DNA from: Roseivirga sp.
Lineage (GTDB): Bacteria > Bacteroidota > Bacteroidia > Cytophagales > Cyclobacteriaceae
DNA length: 64,000 bases
Assembly: GCA_018402485.1 (NCBI GenBank)
Contig: JAGYIY010000001.1
Location: forward strand, 1,210,001-1,274,000
Reading direction: 5' to 3'
Positions 28,322 through 36,618 of the stretch are shown piece by piece. Made by a program: the position numbers and the translations under genes. The notes beneath the pieces were generated by a model. That model saw only the letters and a program-made list of their open reading frames with translations, was not told where the DNA came from and made no database searches. Each line of letters opens with the position of its first letter. The first letter of the stretch is position 1.

Positions 28322-28393
28322 TAGTCCGTAGGGGAATCGAACCCCTGTTACCAGGATGAAAACCTGGCGTCCTAACCCCTAGACGAACGGACC
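28322..28393 (-). tRNA. tRNA-Glu (TTC anticodon)
   Basis: Minus strand: acceptor GGTCCGT with ACGGACT (G1-T72 wobble), D-arm starting TCGTCTAGGGG, anticodon stem CCAGG/CCTGG around TTTTCAT (anticodon TTC), T-arm AGGGG-TTCGATT-CCCCT and discriminator A. CCA not encoded; 72 nt. It is the intact parent of the tRNA 3' ends in the adjacent array. Confidence 0.95.
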
Positions 28394-28404
28394 ATATTTT
28401 TTTG

Positions 28405-28489
28405 CAGAGGAGGAGGGATTCGAACCCCCGGTACCTCGCGGTACAATGGTTTTCAAGACCACCGCATTCGACCACTCTGCCACTCCTCT
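28405..28489 (-). tRNA. tRNA-Ser (TGA anticodon)
   Basis: Minus strand: fully paired acceptor AGAGGAG/CTCCTCT, anticodon stem GTGGT/ACCAT with loop CTTGAAA (anticodon TGA), a long variable arm (GTACCGCGAGGTAC region) as in serine tRNAs, and T-loop TTCGAAT. Discriminator G. 85 nt; 11 bp upstream of tRNA-Glu, so co-transcribed. Confidence 0.95.
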
Positions 28490-28551
28490 TGGGCTTTTTC
28501 CGCGTTTCGGAGTGCAAATATAATTGTTAATTTTTTTATACAAACCAAAAA

Positions 28552-29505
28552 TCAGAAATTCTCTGGTTCTTCTTCAAAATATTTCAGTTTAGCTTGGTCA
28601 ATGGCTGCATTCATCTCAAAACCCACCAAAAGAATGAGGGAAAAAATAAAGAGTAAAAGCATGAACACCAATAAAACCCCGATGGAGCCATACAACTTAT
28701 TGTAAGTGCCAAAATTATTCACATAAAATGAGAAGCCAAAGGTGGCTACCAAAGAGGCTATTGTAGAAAAAATAGACCCGATACTGAAGAAATGCCACCT
28801 TTCATGAACGGCAGGGGCAAAATAGAAAATGGATGAAATGGCGATCTGAAAAATGAGATAAAGCATTACAAACCGAAGGATGAGTATCAAATCAAGTGAA
28901 ATGACCTCTTGAAGGTATTGACGAATATTATTGTCTTGTAATAACTGTTGTCCTACCACAAGCAGGGCAATGGATAGGAGAACACACAAGGATAAGACAA
29001 AAATGAGCATGGTAGCTACCATACGCATTTTTAGAAAGGAACGTGTTTCAACGGTTTTGTAACAAGCGTTAAAGGCACTCATCAGCGAGGTCATTCCGTT
29101 GGTTGATAAGATGAGTGTAAATACAAAACCAAAAGAGAGTAATCCCCCTCTTTCCTTGTTAATGATGTCGTGAATGGTGGTATCTGCTACTGCATACAGA
29201 TTCTCTGGCAGCAGATTAGCCATAAAGCCAATGATTTGGTCATTATTAATATCAGGAACAAAGTACTGTATGTAAGGCACTAAGGTGAAAAGAAAAATGA
29301 TGGCTGGGAAAACAGCGAGTGCAAAACTAAAGGCAACACCATTGGCGCGATCTAGAATTTCGTCATTCCATAATTTCTCAAAAAAAATGGCTATTGCATA
29401 ATAAAGGCTCACTTGCTTTTTCCCTAACTTGATACGTTTGGCTAGATTGGCCATGCGTTGGTAAAATGCGTTTTGCACAATGATGCGTGTCAACCATTTA
29501 GACAT
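28552..29505 (-). CDS. YihY/BrkB-family membrane protein
   Basis: 317 aa integral membrane protein with six hydrophobic segments, the family norm. It has the BrkB hallmark start of the fold (DRANGVAFSFALAVFPAIIFLFTLVP, about 53-78) and the loop GMTSLMSAFNACYKT near 140. The family was once called ribonuclease BN, wrongly; its true role (possibly transport or cell-envelope function) is not settled. The start overlaps the end of the thioesterase gene by 8 bp, so they form an operon with mltG. Confidence 0.9.
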   Translation of the reverse strand: MSKWLTRIIVQNAFYQRMANLAKRIKLGKKQVSLYYAIAIFFEKLWNDEILDRANGVAFSFALAVFPAIIFLFTLVPYIQYFVPDINNDQIIGFMANLLPENLYAVADTTIHDIINKERGGLLSFGFVFTLILSTNGMTSLMSAFNACYKTVETRSFLKMRMVATMLIFVLSLCVLLSIALLVVGQQLLQDNNIRQYLQEVISLDLILILRFVMLYLIFQIAISSIFYFAPAVHERWHFFSIGSIFSTIASLVATFGFSFYVNNFGTYNKLYGSIGVLLVFMLLLFIFSLILLVGFEMNAAIDQAKLKYFEEEPENF

Positions 29506-29908
29506 TAAAATACGGTTTTAGAATGTTTTTCAAGACCTCTGGTACGCGGCTAGGTCGATTGGTTTTCATGTCTATAAAAACAAGCGTTGTACTTCCTTCA
29601 TTCAGAAGAACACCCGCCTCATTGTGAATGTTATAAACGAAATGCATTCGAGCTTTTGGCATTTCCATCACCGACACCTCGATGGTGAGTAATTCATCGT
29701 ATTGGGCTGGTCGAAGAAACTTACAATTAAGATCGGCCACCGGCATCATTGTGCCTGTTTCTTCCAACTTTTTATACTCGAACCCTAATTGCCTGAGCGC
29801 CTCCACTCTTGCGATTTCATAGTAGGTGGCATAGTTGCCATAATAGACATATCCCATCTGATCCGTTTCAGCGTATCGTACTCTGATTTGCGTTTGGGCG
29901 GTATACAT
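29498..29908 (-). CDS. Acyl-CoA thioesterase, hotdog fold (YbgC-like)
   Basis: 136 aa, 4HBT hotdog family. The active-site region RYAETDQMGYVYYGNYATYYEIARVE (about 10-35) carries the conserved Asp in ETDQMG and the long helix. Hydrolyses acyl-CoA or acyl-ACP thioesters; YbgC-type enzymes associate with phospholipid synthesis. Sits 2 bp after mltG and overlaps the BrkB-like gene by 8 bp. Confidence 0.9.
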   Translation of the reverse strand: MYTAQTQIRVRYAETDQMGYVYYGNYATYYEIARVEALRQLGFEYKKLEETGTMMPVADLNCKFLRPAQYDELLTIEVSVMEMPKARMHFVYNIHNEAGVLLNEGSTTLVFIDMKTNRPSRVPEVLKNILKPYFNV

Positions 29909-29910
29909 AA

Positions 29911-30945
29911 TTAGCGATAAATCTTTCTGTTGTTCAAAGCACGCTGAAATAAGCGAGCATTTCGATTGTGTTCAGTCCAGGTTTCTGCAAACCTATGGTA
30001 GCCGGAAAAATCTTCTTTGGCGCACATGTAAATGTAACCATGTTCTTCCGGATTCAGTACGGCTTCTAAGGCATTAATACTCGGTAAACTAATAGGGCCT
30101 GGAGGTAGCCCTTTGTATTTATAGGTGTTGTAAGGGTTGTCCACCTGTGTGTATTTGGTTAAAACACGTGTAATGCTGAAGTCGCCCATGGCATACTTCA
30201 CGGTGGGGTCTGCTTGCAATAGCATGTCTTTTTCGAGCCGGTTTAAATACAAACCGGCAATGGTAGGTCTTTCTTCACCCATAATGCTTTCTTCCTGAAC
30301 AATGGCTGCCAGCGCCGATACCTCCAACGGACTTAAGCCTAAAGCCTCTGCTTTTTGTTTCCTTTCTTCATTCCAGAAGGCATTATACTCTTGCAGCATG
30401 CGTTCGAAAAGGGCTTTGGCTGAAATGGTCCAATACACCTGATAAGTGTTGGGGATGAAAATGGACAAAACATTATCGGGGGTTAGTTCATAATTGGCTA
30501 AAAAAGACTCATCTTCTAAAAGGTATAAAAACGCGTCAGATGCAATACCAATAGAAGCGGTGATTTTTTTTGATAGCTCTTCTTTTAAGCGTATATTATT
30601 CAATGTAATGCGTACAGGGAATTGTTCTCCGGAACGTAACATCCGAACCGCTTCTAAATTCGTCATTTGCTTTTTAAAGCGATAGACCCCGGGCTTTACC
30701 AATTCAGGGTAGTCTAGTATTTTAGATACAAAACTGAAGGAAACAGCATCTTCTATGATGCGCTCATCATACAGATGGTTACGAACAGAGTCAAAAGTGT
30801 CGTCGTTGTCGATCAAGAAAACCCTGTCTTCTGTTTGTGTCAATATGTTTTTACCGTAGAAGAGTTGGTAGAAGTAAAAAGAGAAGGACGTAAGTAAAAC
30901 AGAGAAAACAACCATCCCTAACAACAAGAGCTTTCTTTTTTTCAT
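29911..30945 (-). CDS. mltG: Endolytic peptidoglycan transglycosylase MltG
   Basis: Cleaves nascent glycan strands and so helps set their length. An N-terminal membrane anchor (about 4-24 of this start) is followed by a LysM-like region and the YceG catalytic domain, with the catalytic Glu in ALAAIVQEESI, the block AGLYLNRLEKDMLLQADPTVKYA, and the closing GLPPGPISLPSINALEAVLNP. The start is the ATG at 30945 (344 aa): a perfect -7 element TATTTTTG lies at 30960-30953 on this strand, so the longer frame reaching 30993 would begin upstream of the transcript. Confidence 0.93.
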   Translation of the reverse strand: MKKRKLLLLGMVVFSVLLTSFSFYFYQLFYGKNILTQTEDRVFLIDNDDTFDSVRNHLYDERIIEDAVSFSFVSKILDYPELVKPGVYRFKKQMTNLEAVRMLRSGEQFPVRITLNNIRLKEELSKKITASIGIASDAFLYLLEDESFLANYELTPDNVLSIFIPNTYQVYWTISAKALFERMLQEYNAFWNEERKQKAEALGLSPLEVSALAAIVQEESIMGEERPTIAGLYLNRLEKDMLLQADPTVKYAMGDFSITRVLTKYTQVDNPYNTYKYKGLPPGPISLPSINALEAVLNPEEHGYIYMCAKEDFSGYHRFAETWTEHNRNARLFQRALNNRKIYR

Positions 30946-30998
30946 ATGGCGGCAAAAATAGTCAATTTGTCCTAGATTTGTATTTTGATTCAACGATT

Positions 30999-31622
30999 AT
31001 GAGTGCTCAGTACATCAGACTGTATCCGGAAAACCCAGACCTTAAAAAGGTTGCGGAAGTGGGGAAAGCACTTCGAGATGGTGCTGTGATTATTTACCCA
31101 ACCGATACGGTTTACGGTATTGGGTGTGATTTTTCTAATGTAAAAGCAGTGCAACGTATTTGTCAAATCAAAAACACCAAACCCGACGCTTTGTCTATCA
31201 TATGCTACGATCTGAGTGAGATATCGTTATATACCAAACAGTTGAGTACTACAGTGTTTAAGGTCATGAAAAAAGCACTTCCAGGCCCGTTTACATTTTT
31301 GTTGAATGCCAATAATCGTGTACCGAAGCTTTTAAATGCAAAAAAGAAAACCATTGGTATTCGCGTGCCAGATAACAACATTCCAAGAGAGATTGTACGG
31401 GCTTTGGGTTCACCCATCATTACCACATCCATTCATGATGAAGACGAGGTGATTGAGTATTCGACAGACCCTAGTTTGATCTTTGAGAAGTATGAAAACG
31501 CAGTAGATATTGTGATTGATGGAGGCTACGGGCAAAATGTGCCTTCAACAGTAGTCGATTGCTCGGGTGACTTCTTTGAAATCATTCGTGAGGGTAAAGG
31601 CAATTTAGAAGATATGCTATAG
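30999..31622 (+). CDS. Threonylcarbamoyl-AMP synthase (TsaC/Sua5/YciO family)
   Basis: Makes threonylcarbamoyl-AMP for the t6A37 modification of ANN-decoding tRNAs. Family blocks: AVIIYPTDTVYGIGCD (about 28-43), KNTKPDALSII near 60, GPFTFLLNA near 96, and KKTIGIRVPDN followed by SPIITTSIHDEDE. The ATG at 30999 (207 aa) is chosen because a perfect -7 element TAGATTTG occupies 30973-30980, so the in-frame codon at 30978 lies inside the promoter. The stop overlaps the next start (TAGTG). YciO paralogues look alike, so orthology to TsaC needs a tree. Confidence 0.9.
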   Translation: MSAQYIRLYPENPDLKKVAEVGKALRDGAVIIYPTDTVYGIGCDFSNVKAVQRICQIKNTKPDALSIICYDLSEISLYTKQLSTTVFKVMKKALPGPFTFLLNANNRVPKLLNAKKKTIGIRVPDNNIPREIVRALGSPIITTSIHDEDEVIEYSTDPSLIFEKYENAVDIVIDGGYGQNVPSTVVDCSGDFFEIIREGKGNLEDML

Positions 31623-32260
31623 TGAGGGTTCTACTAGATTCACAATACCTGCCTTCAATCGCTTATTTCGTACCTTTTAGTTTAGGTTTGGAAGTGGTTA
31701 TTGATGCACATGAATTTTTTGAAAAGCAGAGTTATCGCAACCGATGTCATATTTTAACGACACAGGGTGTGCAGCGCCTTTCCTTACCAGTACTGCATGG
31801 AAAGAGCCATAAAACGCCTCTACATGAATTGCAAATCGATTATAAGCAGAAATGGATGAACAACCATTGGCGTGCCATTCAAACAGCTTACGGAAAGGCA
31901 CCTTTTTTTGCTTACTACGCAGAGGCTATTCGAAGAGAGATATACGCAAAACACGAAAAATTGTACACGATCAACGAAGCTTTGCTGACAATATGTCTTG
32001 ATATGCTTCAAATCTCTACAAGTTGGCAGGCAAGTGAAAAATGGATAGAACAGCCGGCGGCGACGGACATAGACCTACGATCTGCGATTCATCCAAAAAA
32101 GAGCATAGATAACCTGACATGGTTTCAGCCTTTGGCATATTATCAGGTTTTTGGCAGTAACTTTGCAGCTAACTTGAGCATACTAGACCTGCTTTTCTCG
32201 ATGGGACCTGAAGCTTCGAGAATTTTAAAGCAATCGGGAACGTTTCTTCAGAACAATTAA
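31622..32260 (+). CDS. WbqC-like family protein
   Basis: 212 aa, GTG start sharing one base with the previous stop. The sequence opens VLLDSQYLPSIAYF and contains the family block SYRNRCHILTTQGVQRLSLPV and LQIDYKQKWMNNHWRAIQTAYGKAPFFAYY, which defines WbqC-like proteins. WbqC was named from O-antigen gene clusters, but most Bacteroidota copies lie elsewhere, as here, and the biochemical role is unknown. Confidence 0.88.
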   Translation: MRVLLDSQYLPSIAYFVPFSLGLEVVIDAHEFFEKQSYRNRCHILTTQGVQRLSLPVLHGKSHKTPLHELQIDYKQKWMNNHWRAIQTAYGKAPFFAYYAEAIRREIYAKHEKLYTINEALLTICLDMLQISTSWQASEKWIEQPAATDIDLRSAIHPKKSIDNLTWFQPLAYYQVFGSNFAANLSILDLLFSMGPEASRILKQSGTFLQNN

Positions 32261-32354
32261 GTTTTTGATTGCGTTTTCTATTCAATATTAAGCTTATCTT
32301 ATTATATTGATTTTGGGTTGGCGGGTTGAGTATTAAAAGCACAGAAAGAATTAC

Positions 32355-34916
32355 ATGGAAGCTAAATTTTCAAATAGAGTAAAAGAAGTCATATCATTAA
32401 GCCGTGAGGAAGCCTTGCGCTTGGGGCACGATTACATAGGGACTGAACATTTATTATTAGGTATGATTCGTGAAGGCGAAGGCGTAGCGGTGAGCATTTT
32501 AAAAAAACTAGGCACTTCTTTGGAAGAACTGCGTGAAGCTGTTGAGCGTGCTACCAAAGGTACTGCCAACCACAACGTAAAAAACCTTGCCAACATTCCG
32601 TTGACACGTCAATCTGAAAAGGTCCTCAAAATCACGTACTTAGAAGCAAAGATTTTCAAAAGTCAATTGATTGGCACTGAGCATCTATTGTTATCTATTT
32701 TGCGAGACGAAGACAATATTGCCACTCAAATTCTTGAGAAATTTGATGTGAATTACGATGTGGTAAAAGAGATGTTGGAATATCAAACAGACAACCCTCT
32801 TGCGTCTTCAGATACAGATGAGCCTGATGATGACGAGGGACGTATGTTTGGCAGTAGTGGTAGTACGGGTGGATCGTCCGAGCGTCCGAAAAGCAAGAGT
32901 TCTGAGAAATCGCGAACCCCGGTTTTAGACAATTTTGGGAGAGACCTGACCAAGTATGCCGAAGAAGGCAAACTGGATCCCATTGTTGGGAGAGAAAAAG
33001 AAATTGAGCGAGTAGGTCAAATTCTTTCACGTAGAAAAAAGAACAACCCGATTTTAATTGGAGAGCCTGGTGTGGGTAAAAGTGCCATCGCAGAAGGTTT
33101 GGCACTTCGCATTGTTCAGAAAAAAGTTTCACGTATTTTATTTCATAAGCGTGTGGTCACCTTAGACTTAGCTTCTTTAGTGGCAGGAACAAAGTATCGA
33201 GGTCAGTTTGAAGAACGCATGAAGGCGGTAATGAATGAGCTTGAAAAGTCTCCTGAGGTCATCCTGTTTATTGATGAACTGCATACCATAGTGGGTGCTG
33301 GAGGGGCTTCCGGTTCGCTCGATGCTTCGAATATGTTTAAACCGGCTTTGGCCAGAGGCGAAATTCAATGCATTGGCGCGACAACATTAGACGAATACCG
33401 TCAGTACATTGAGAAAGATGGGGCTTTAGCGCGAAGGTTTCAGCAGGTGATGGTCGATCCGACTACCCCGGAACAAACCTTGCAAATCCTTCAAAACATT
33501 AAAGATAAATATGAAGAGCATCATCATGTGAATTACACTGACGATGCCATCAACGCTTGTGTCAAATTATCTAATCGGTACATTTCAGATCGTTTCTTAC
33601 CTGATAAGGCCATTGATGTTTTGGATGAAGCAGGTGCCAGAGTGCACATCAACAATATTCATGTACCAGATGAAATCGTATCGCTGGAGGAATCTATCGA
33701 GGAGATCAAGCAGGATAAGAATAGGGTGGTAAAAAGCCAAGATTATGAAGAGGCTGCACGCTTGCGTGACAAAGAGAAGAAGATGATCGACCAACTCGAT
33801 CGTGCGAAAGCAGAATGGGAAGAGGAAAGTAAATCGAAAAGGTATAAGGTCGATGAAGAAAATGTGGCAGAAGTGATTGCCATGATGACGGGTGTGCCTA
33901 CCAAACGTGTGGCGCAAGACGAGCAAAGCAAATTAGTAGGAATGGCCGATGAATTAAGTGGCAAAGTAATCGGTCAGGAAGATGCCATAAAAAAGCTAAC
34001 TAAAGCCATTCAAAGAACCAGGGTTGGTTTGAAAGATCCTTCAAAACCCATCGGTACTTTTGTATTTTTAGGCCCAACAGGTGTAGGTAAGACAGAGTTG
34101 GCTAAGGTATTGTCTACCTATTTGTTCGATAAAGAGGATGCACTCATTCGTATTGATATGAGTGAATACATGGAGAAATTCTCTGTTTCCAGATTGGTGG
34201 GAGCTCCTCCCGGATACGTGGGATATGAAGAGGGAGGGCAGCTGACCGAAAAAGTTAGACGCAAGCCTTATTCCGTTGTTTTGCTCGATGAAATTGAAAA
34301 AGCACACCCAGATGTATTCAATATCTTACTTCAGGTGTTAGACGATGGTATTTTAACAGATGGGCTAGGCAGAAGGGTAGACTTTAGAAATACCATCATC
34401 ATCATGACTTCTAACATAGGTGTACGCGATCTGAAGGATTTCGGAACAGGGATTGGCTTTAGTACGCAAGTAAAACGCGACAATGAAGAGGCATTGATCA
34501 AGGATACCATCCAAAAGGCATTGAAAAAAACATTTAGTCCTGAATTTCTGAATCGATTAGATGATGTGATTATTTTCAATTCCCTGTCAAGAGAAGACAT
34601 CCATAAGATCATTGACATTTCTATGCTGAGCTTATTAAAGCGCATTCAGGAAATGGGCTATAAAATTACCTTGACCGATAAGGCAAAGGATTTTCTGGCT
34701 GAAAAAGGATTTGACCCACAATATGGAGCGCGTCCTTTGAATCGAGCGATTCAGAAATACCTAGAAGATCAGATTGCCGAAGAAATCTTGAAAGGGGATA
34801 TCAATGAGGGCGATACTTTGGTAGGTGATTATAAAGACGGTGCCGAAGAGCTGACGATTAAAATCAAGAAACAGCGCAAACCCAAAAAGAAAGAAGAAGA
34901 AGGCTCAAAAGAGTAA
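32355..34916 (+). CDS. clpC: Clp protease ATP-binding subunit ClpC
   Basis: AAA+ unfoldase that feeds substrates to ClpP. Order: two Clp-N repeats (1-145), acidic/Ser-rich linker (150-190), D1 with Walker [14 protein letters not shown] (236-248) and Walker [10 protein letters not shown], the UVR motif (about 445-480, [16 protein letters not shown]), D2 with Walker [13 protein letters not shown] (about 572-583) and Walker [12 protein letters not shown], then the C-terminal domain. 853 aa is the normal size. The D2 ClpP-docking tripeptide position was not confirmed by eye. Single gene with its own terminator. Confidence 0.97.
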   Translation: MEAKFSNRVKEVISLSREEALRLGHDYIGTEHLLLGMIREGEGVAVSILKKLGTSLEELREAVERATKGTANHNVKNLANIPLTRQSEKVLKITYLEAKIFKSQLIGTEHLLLSILRDEDNIATQILEKFDVNYDVVKEMLEYQTDNPLASSDTDEPDDDEGRMFGSSGSTGGSSERPKSKSSEKSRTPVLDNFGRDLTKYAEEGKLDPIVGREKEIERVGQILSRRKKNNPILIGEPGVGKSAIAEGLALRIVQKKVSRILFHKRVVTLDLASLVAGTKYRGQFEERMKAVMNELEKSPEVILFIDELHTIVGAGGASGSLDASNMFKPALARGEIQCIGATTLDEYRQYIEKDGALARRFQQVMVDPTTPEQTLQILQNIKDKYEEHHHVNYTDDAINACVKLSNRYISDRFLPDKAIDVLDEAGARVHINNIHVPDEIVSLEESIEEIKQDKNRVVKSQDYEEAARLRDKEKKMIDQLDRAKAEWEEESKSKRYKVDEENVAEVIAMMTGVPTKRVAQDEQSKLVGMADELSGKVIGQEDAIKKLTKAIQRTRVGLKDPSKPIGTFVFLGPTGVGKTELAKVLSTYLFDKEDALIRIDMSEYMEKFSVSRLVGAPPGYVGYEEGGQLTEKVRRKPYSVVLLDEIEKAHPDVFNILLQVLDDGILTDGLGRRVDFRNTIIIMTSNIGVRDLKDFGTGIGFSTQVKRDNEEALIKDTIQKALKKTFSPEFLNRLDDVIIFNSLSREDIHKIIDISMLSLLKRIQEMGYKITLTDKAKDFLAEKGFDPQYGARPLNRAIQKYLEDQIAEEILKGDINEGDTLVGDYKDGAEELTIKIKKQRKPKKKEEEGSKE

Positions 34917-34922
34917 CGAAAT

Positions 34923-34956
34923 AAAAAGCTATCCATGGTATTGGGTAGCTTTTTTA
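34923..34956 (+). terminator. Rho-independent terminator after clpC
   Basis: AAAAAGCTATCC pairs with GGGTAGCTTTTT (one G-T pair) around ATGGTATT, followed by T residues, 6 bp after the stop. Confidence 0.8.
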
Positions 34957-35003
34957 TTTTAATCTACAGTACTTTATATCTTTACAATACCTGAAAACTT
35001 GCT

Positions 35004-35951
35004 ATGCAGTATCCATTTATTATCAGTGGCAAACAAGTGCTTCCGGGTGAGGAGGCCATCATTACTGCCAATATTGCTGAACTGCCTTCGCACTCTTCTA
35101 TTGATTTGAATATTACGGTAGCGCGGTCTGTGCAGGAAGGGCCAACCTTACTATTGAGTGGAGGCTTGCACGGAGACGAAATCAATGGATCTGAAATCGT
35201 AAGACGCATGATTGAAAGGGGGTATCATCGACCTTTGAAAGGAACCATCATCTGTATTCCTATCATTAACCTTTATGGATTTATTCATTTCAGTCGCTAT
35301 GTACCAGATGGTAAAGATGTCAATCGTTCTTTTCCTGGTAATAAAAATGGTTCGTTGGCATCAAGAGTAGCCCATTATATGACCAACAGTATCATTCCTA
35401 AAATTGATGTTGGCCTTGATTTTCACACGGGAGGAGCCGATCGCACCAACTACCCCCAGGTTCGATGTGTTTTAAAGGATGAAAAAAACAAGGATCTTGC
35501 AACAGCTTTTGCGCCTCCTTTCATTCTCAATTCTCCTTTTCGCCCTAAGTCTATGCGCCAAACAGCTGCTAAAATGGGCAAACACATCTTAGTGTATGAA
35601 GGTGGAGAGTCTTCACGTTTCGATGAACTCGCCATTGAGCAGGGACTTTCTGGTGCTTTGCGCGTAATGAAGTTCTTGGGCATGCGAGACGAGGCACCTG
35701 AACCTACCGAGCCTACGCGTGAGATCTACCATTCCTCTTGGGTAAGATCAAAATATTCAGGAGTCTTTTTGTCAAAAGTGAAATATGGAGAAAGAGTAAG
35801 TAAAAATCAGGTAATTGGGCATGTTGCTGGTCCTTTTGGCACTTTCAAGCACCGTGTAAAAAGTCCGGCTACAGGTTTTGTAATTGGTTTGAACCATAAC
35901 CCAATTGTACACCAAGGTGATGCATTGATGCATATTGGCATTAATCGATAG
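35004..35951 (+). CDS. Succinylglutamate desuccinylase/aspartoacylase family zinc enzyme
   Basis: 315 aa metallo-carboxypeptidase-like deacylase. Zinc ligands appear as His56 and Glu59 in GGLHGDEINGSE and a third His in GLDFHTGGADR near 145; the NRSFPG substrate-side motif is at about 108-113. The C-terminal beta domain (YSGVFLSKVKYGERV) is complete. In Bacteroidota such genes often occur near rimK and modify carboxyl or amino ends, but no rimK is beside it here, so the substrate is unknown. Confidence 0.87.
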   Translation: MQYPFIISGKQVLPGEEAIITANIAELPSHSSIDLNITVARSVQEGPTLLLSGGLHGDEINGSEIVRRMIERGYHRPLKGTIICIPIINLYGFIHFSRYVPDGKDVNRSFPGNKNGSLASRVAHYMTNSIIPKIDVGLDFHTGGADRTNYPQVRCVLKDEKNKDLATAFAPPFILNSPFRPKSMRQTAAKMGKHILVYEGGESSRFDELAIEQGLSGALRVMKFLGMRDEAPEPTEPTREIYHSSWVRSKYSGVFLSKVKYGERVSKNQVIGHVAGPFGTFKHRVKSPATGFVIGLNHNPIVHQGDALMHIGINR

Positions 35952-35996
35952 CTTTTTCTTGCGCAGAGATTTTCGTAATTTCCTCAAAAAAACGAC

Positions 35997-36551
35997 ATGG
36001 CACGAACTCCTTCAAATATGTTGCCCTTGGGTACTAAGGCGCCTTCTTTTGAATTGTATGATGCAGTAAACCAAAAAGCACAAAACCTGCAAGAACTGAG
36101 CTCCAATAAAGCGACAGTGATCATGTTCATTTGTAACCACTGCCCTTTTGTCAAGCATGTGGATGAAGGCATCGTGGCCCTCGCAAAAGATTATTTACCG
36201 AAGGGCGTGGCTTTTATGGCCATTAGCTCCAACGATGTGGTAAATTACCCACAAGATGGCCCGGAACTGATGAAGGAGGAGGCCGAAAAAGTAGGCTATC
36301 CGTTTCCCTATTTGTATGACGAATCCCAAGAGGTAGCCAAGGCGTATCAGGCCGCTTGCACTCCCGATTTCTACATTTTCGATGCAGATATGAAATGTGC
36401 CTACCGGGGGCAGTTAGACGATGCAAGGCCCGGAAACGACAAACCCGTTACGGGAAAAGATATGCGCAAGGCACTAGACGAAATTTTGCAAGGAAAACTG
36501 GTTTCTGCCCCGCAATTACCCAGTATGGGTTGTAATATTAAGTGGAAATAA
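35997..36551 (+). CDS. Thioredoxin-like/peroxiredoxin-fold protein
   Basis: 184 aa AhpC/TSA-type fold. The active site is CNHCPF (Cys-x2-Cys at about 47 and 50) in the strand VIMFICNHCPFVKHVDEG, followed by VAFMAISSNDV and the cis-Pro loop ACTPDFYIFD. No signal peptide, so it is cytoplasmic. The family is conserved in many bacteria as a thioredoxin-fold protein of unknown partner; a redox role is inferred from the CxxC only. Confidence 0.88.
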   Translation: MARTPSNMLPLGTKAPSFELYDAVNQKAQNLQELSSNKATVIMFICNHCPFVKHVDEGIVALAKDYLPKGVAFMAISSNDVVNYPQDGPELMKEEAEKVGYPFPYLYDESQEVAKAYQAACTPDFYIFDADMKCAYRGQLDDARPGNDKPVTGKDMRKALDEILQGKLVSAPQLPSMGCNIKWK

Positions 36552-36566
36552 CAGTTAGCTAAAAAT

Positions 36567-36594
36567 TTTAGTAAACTAAAAAAATTAGTAAATT
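36567..36594. promoter_or_regulatory. Palindrome plus half-site upstream of the second DnaE gene
   Basis: TTTAGT-AA-ACTAAA is a perfect dyad at 36567-36580; a further half-site TTAGTAAAT follows at 36585-36593 and overlaps TAAATTGC (6 of 8 to the -7 consensus). Position fits an operator for the polymerase gene, possibly SOS-type, but the repressor is unknown. Confidence 0.4.
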
Positions 36595-36618
36595 GCTTGT
36601 CGATTCAATTCCACAAGC

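Noticed and set aside
26803-28393. CRISPR array
   Set aside because: Whole units repeat; there are no short constant repeats with variable spacers of uniform size, and no cas genes in the window.
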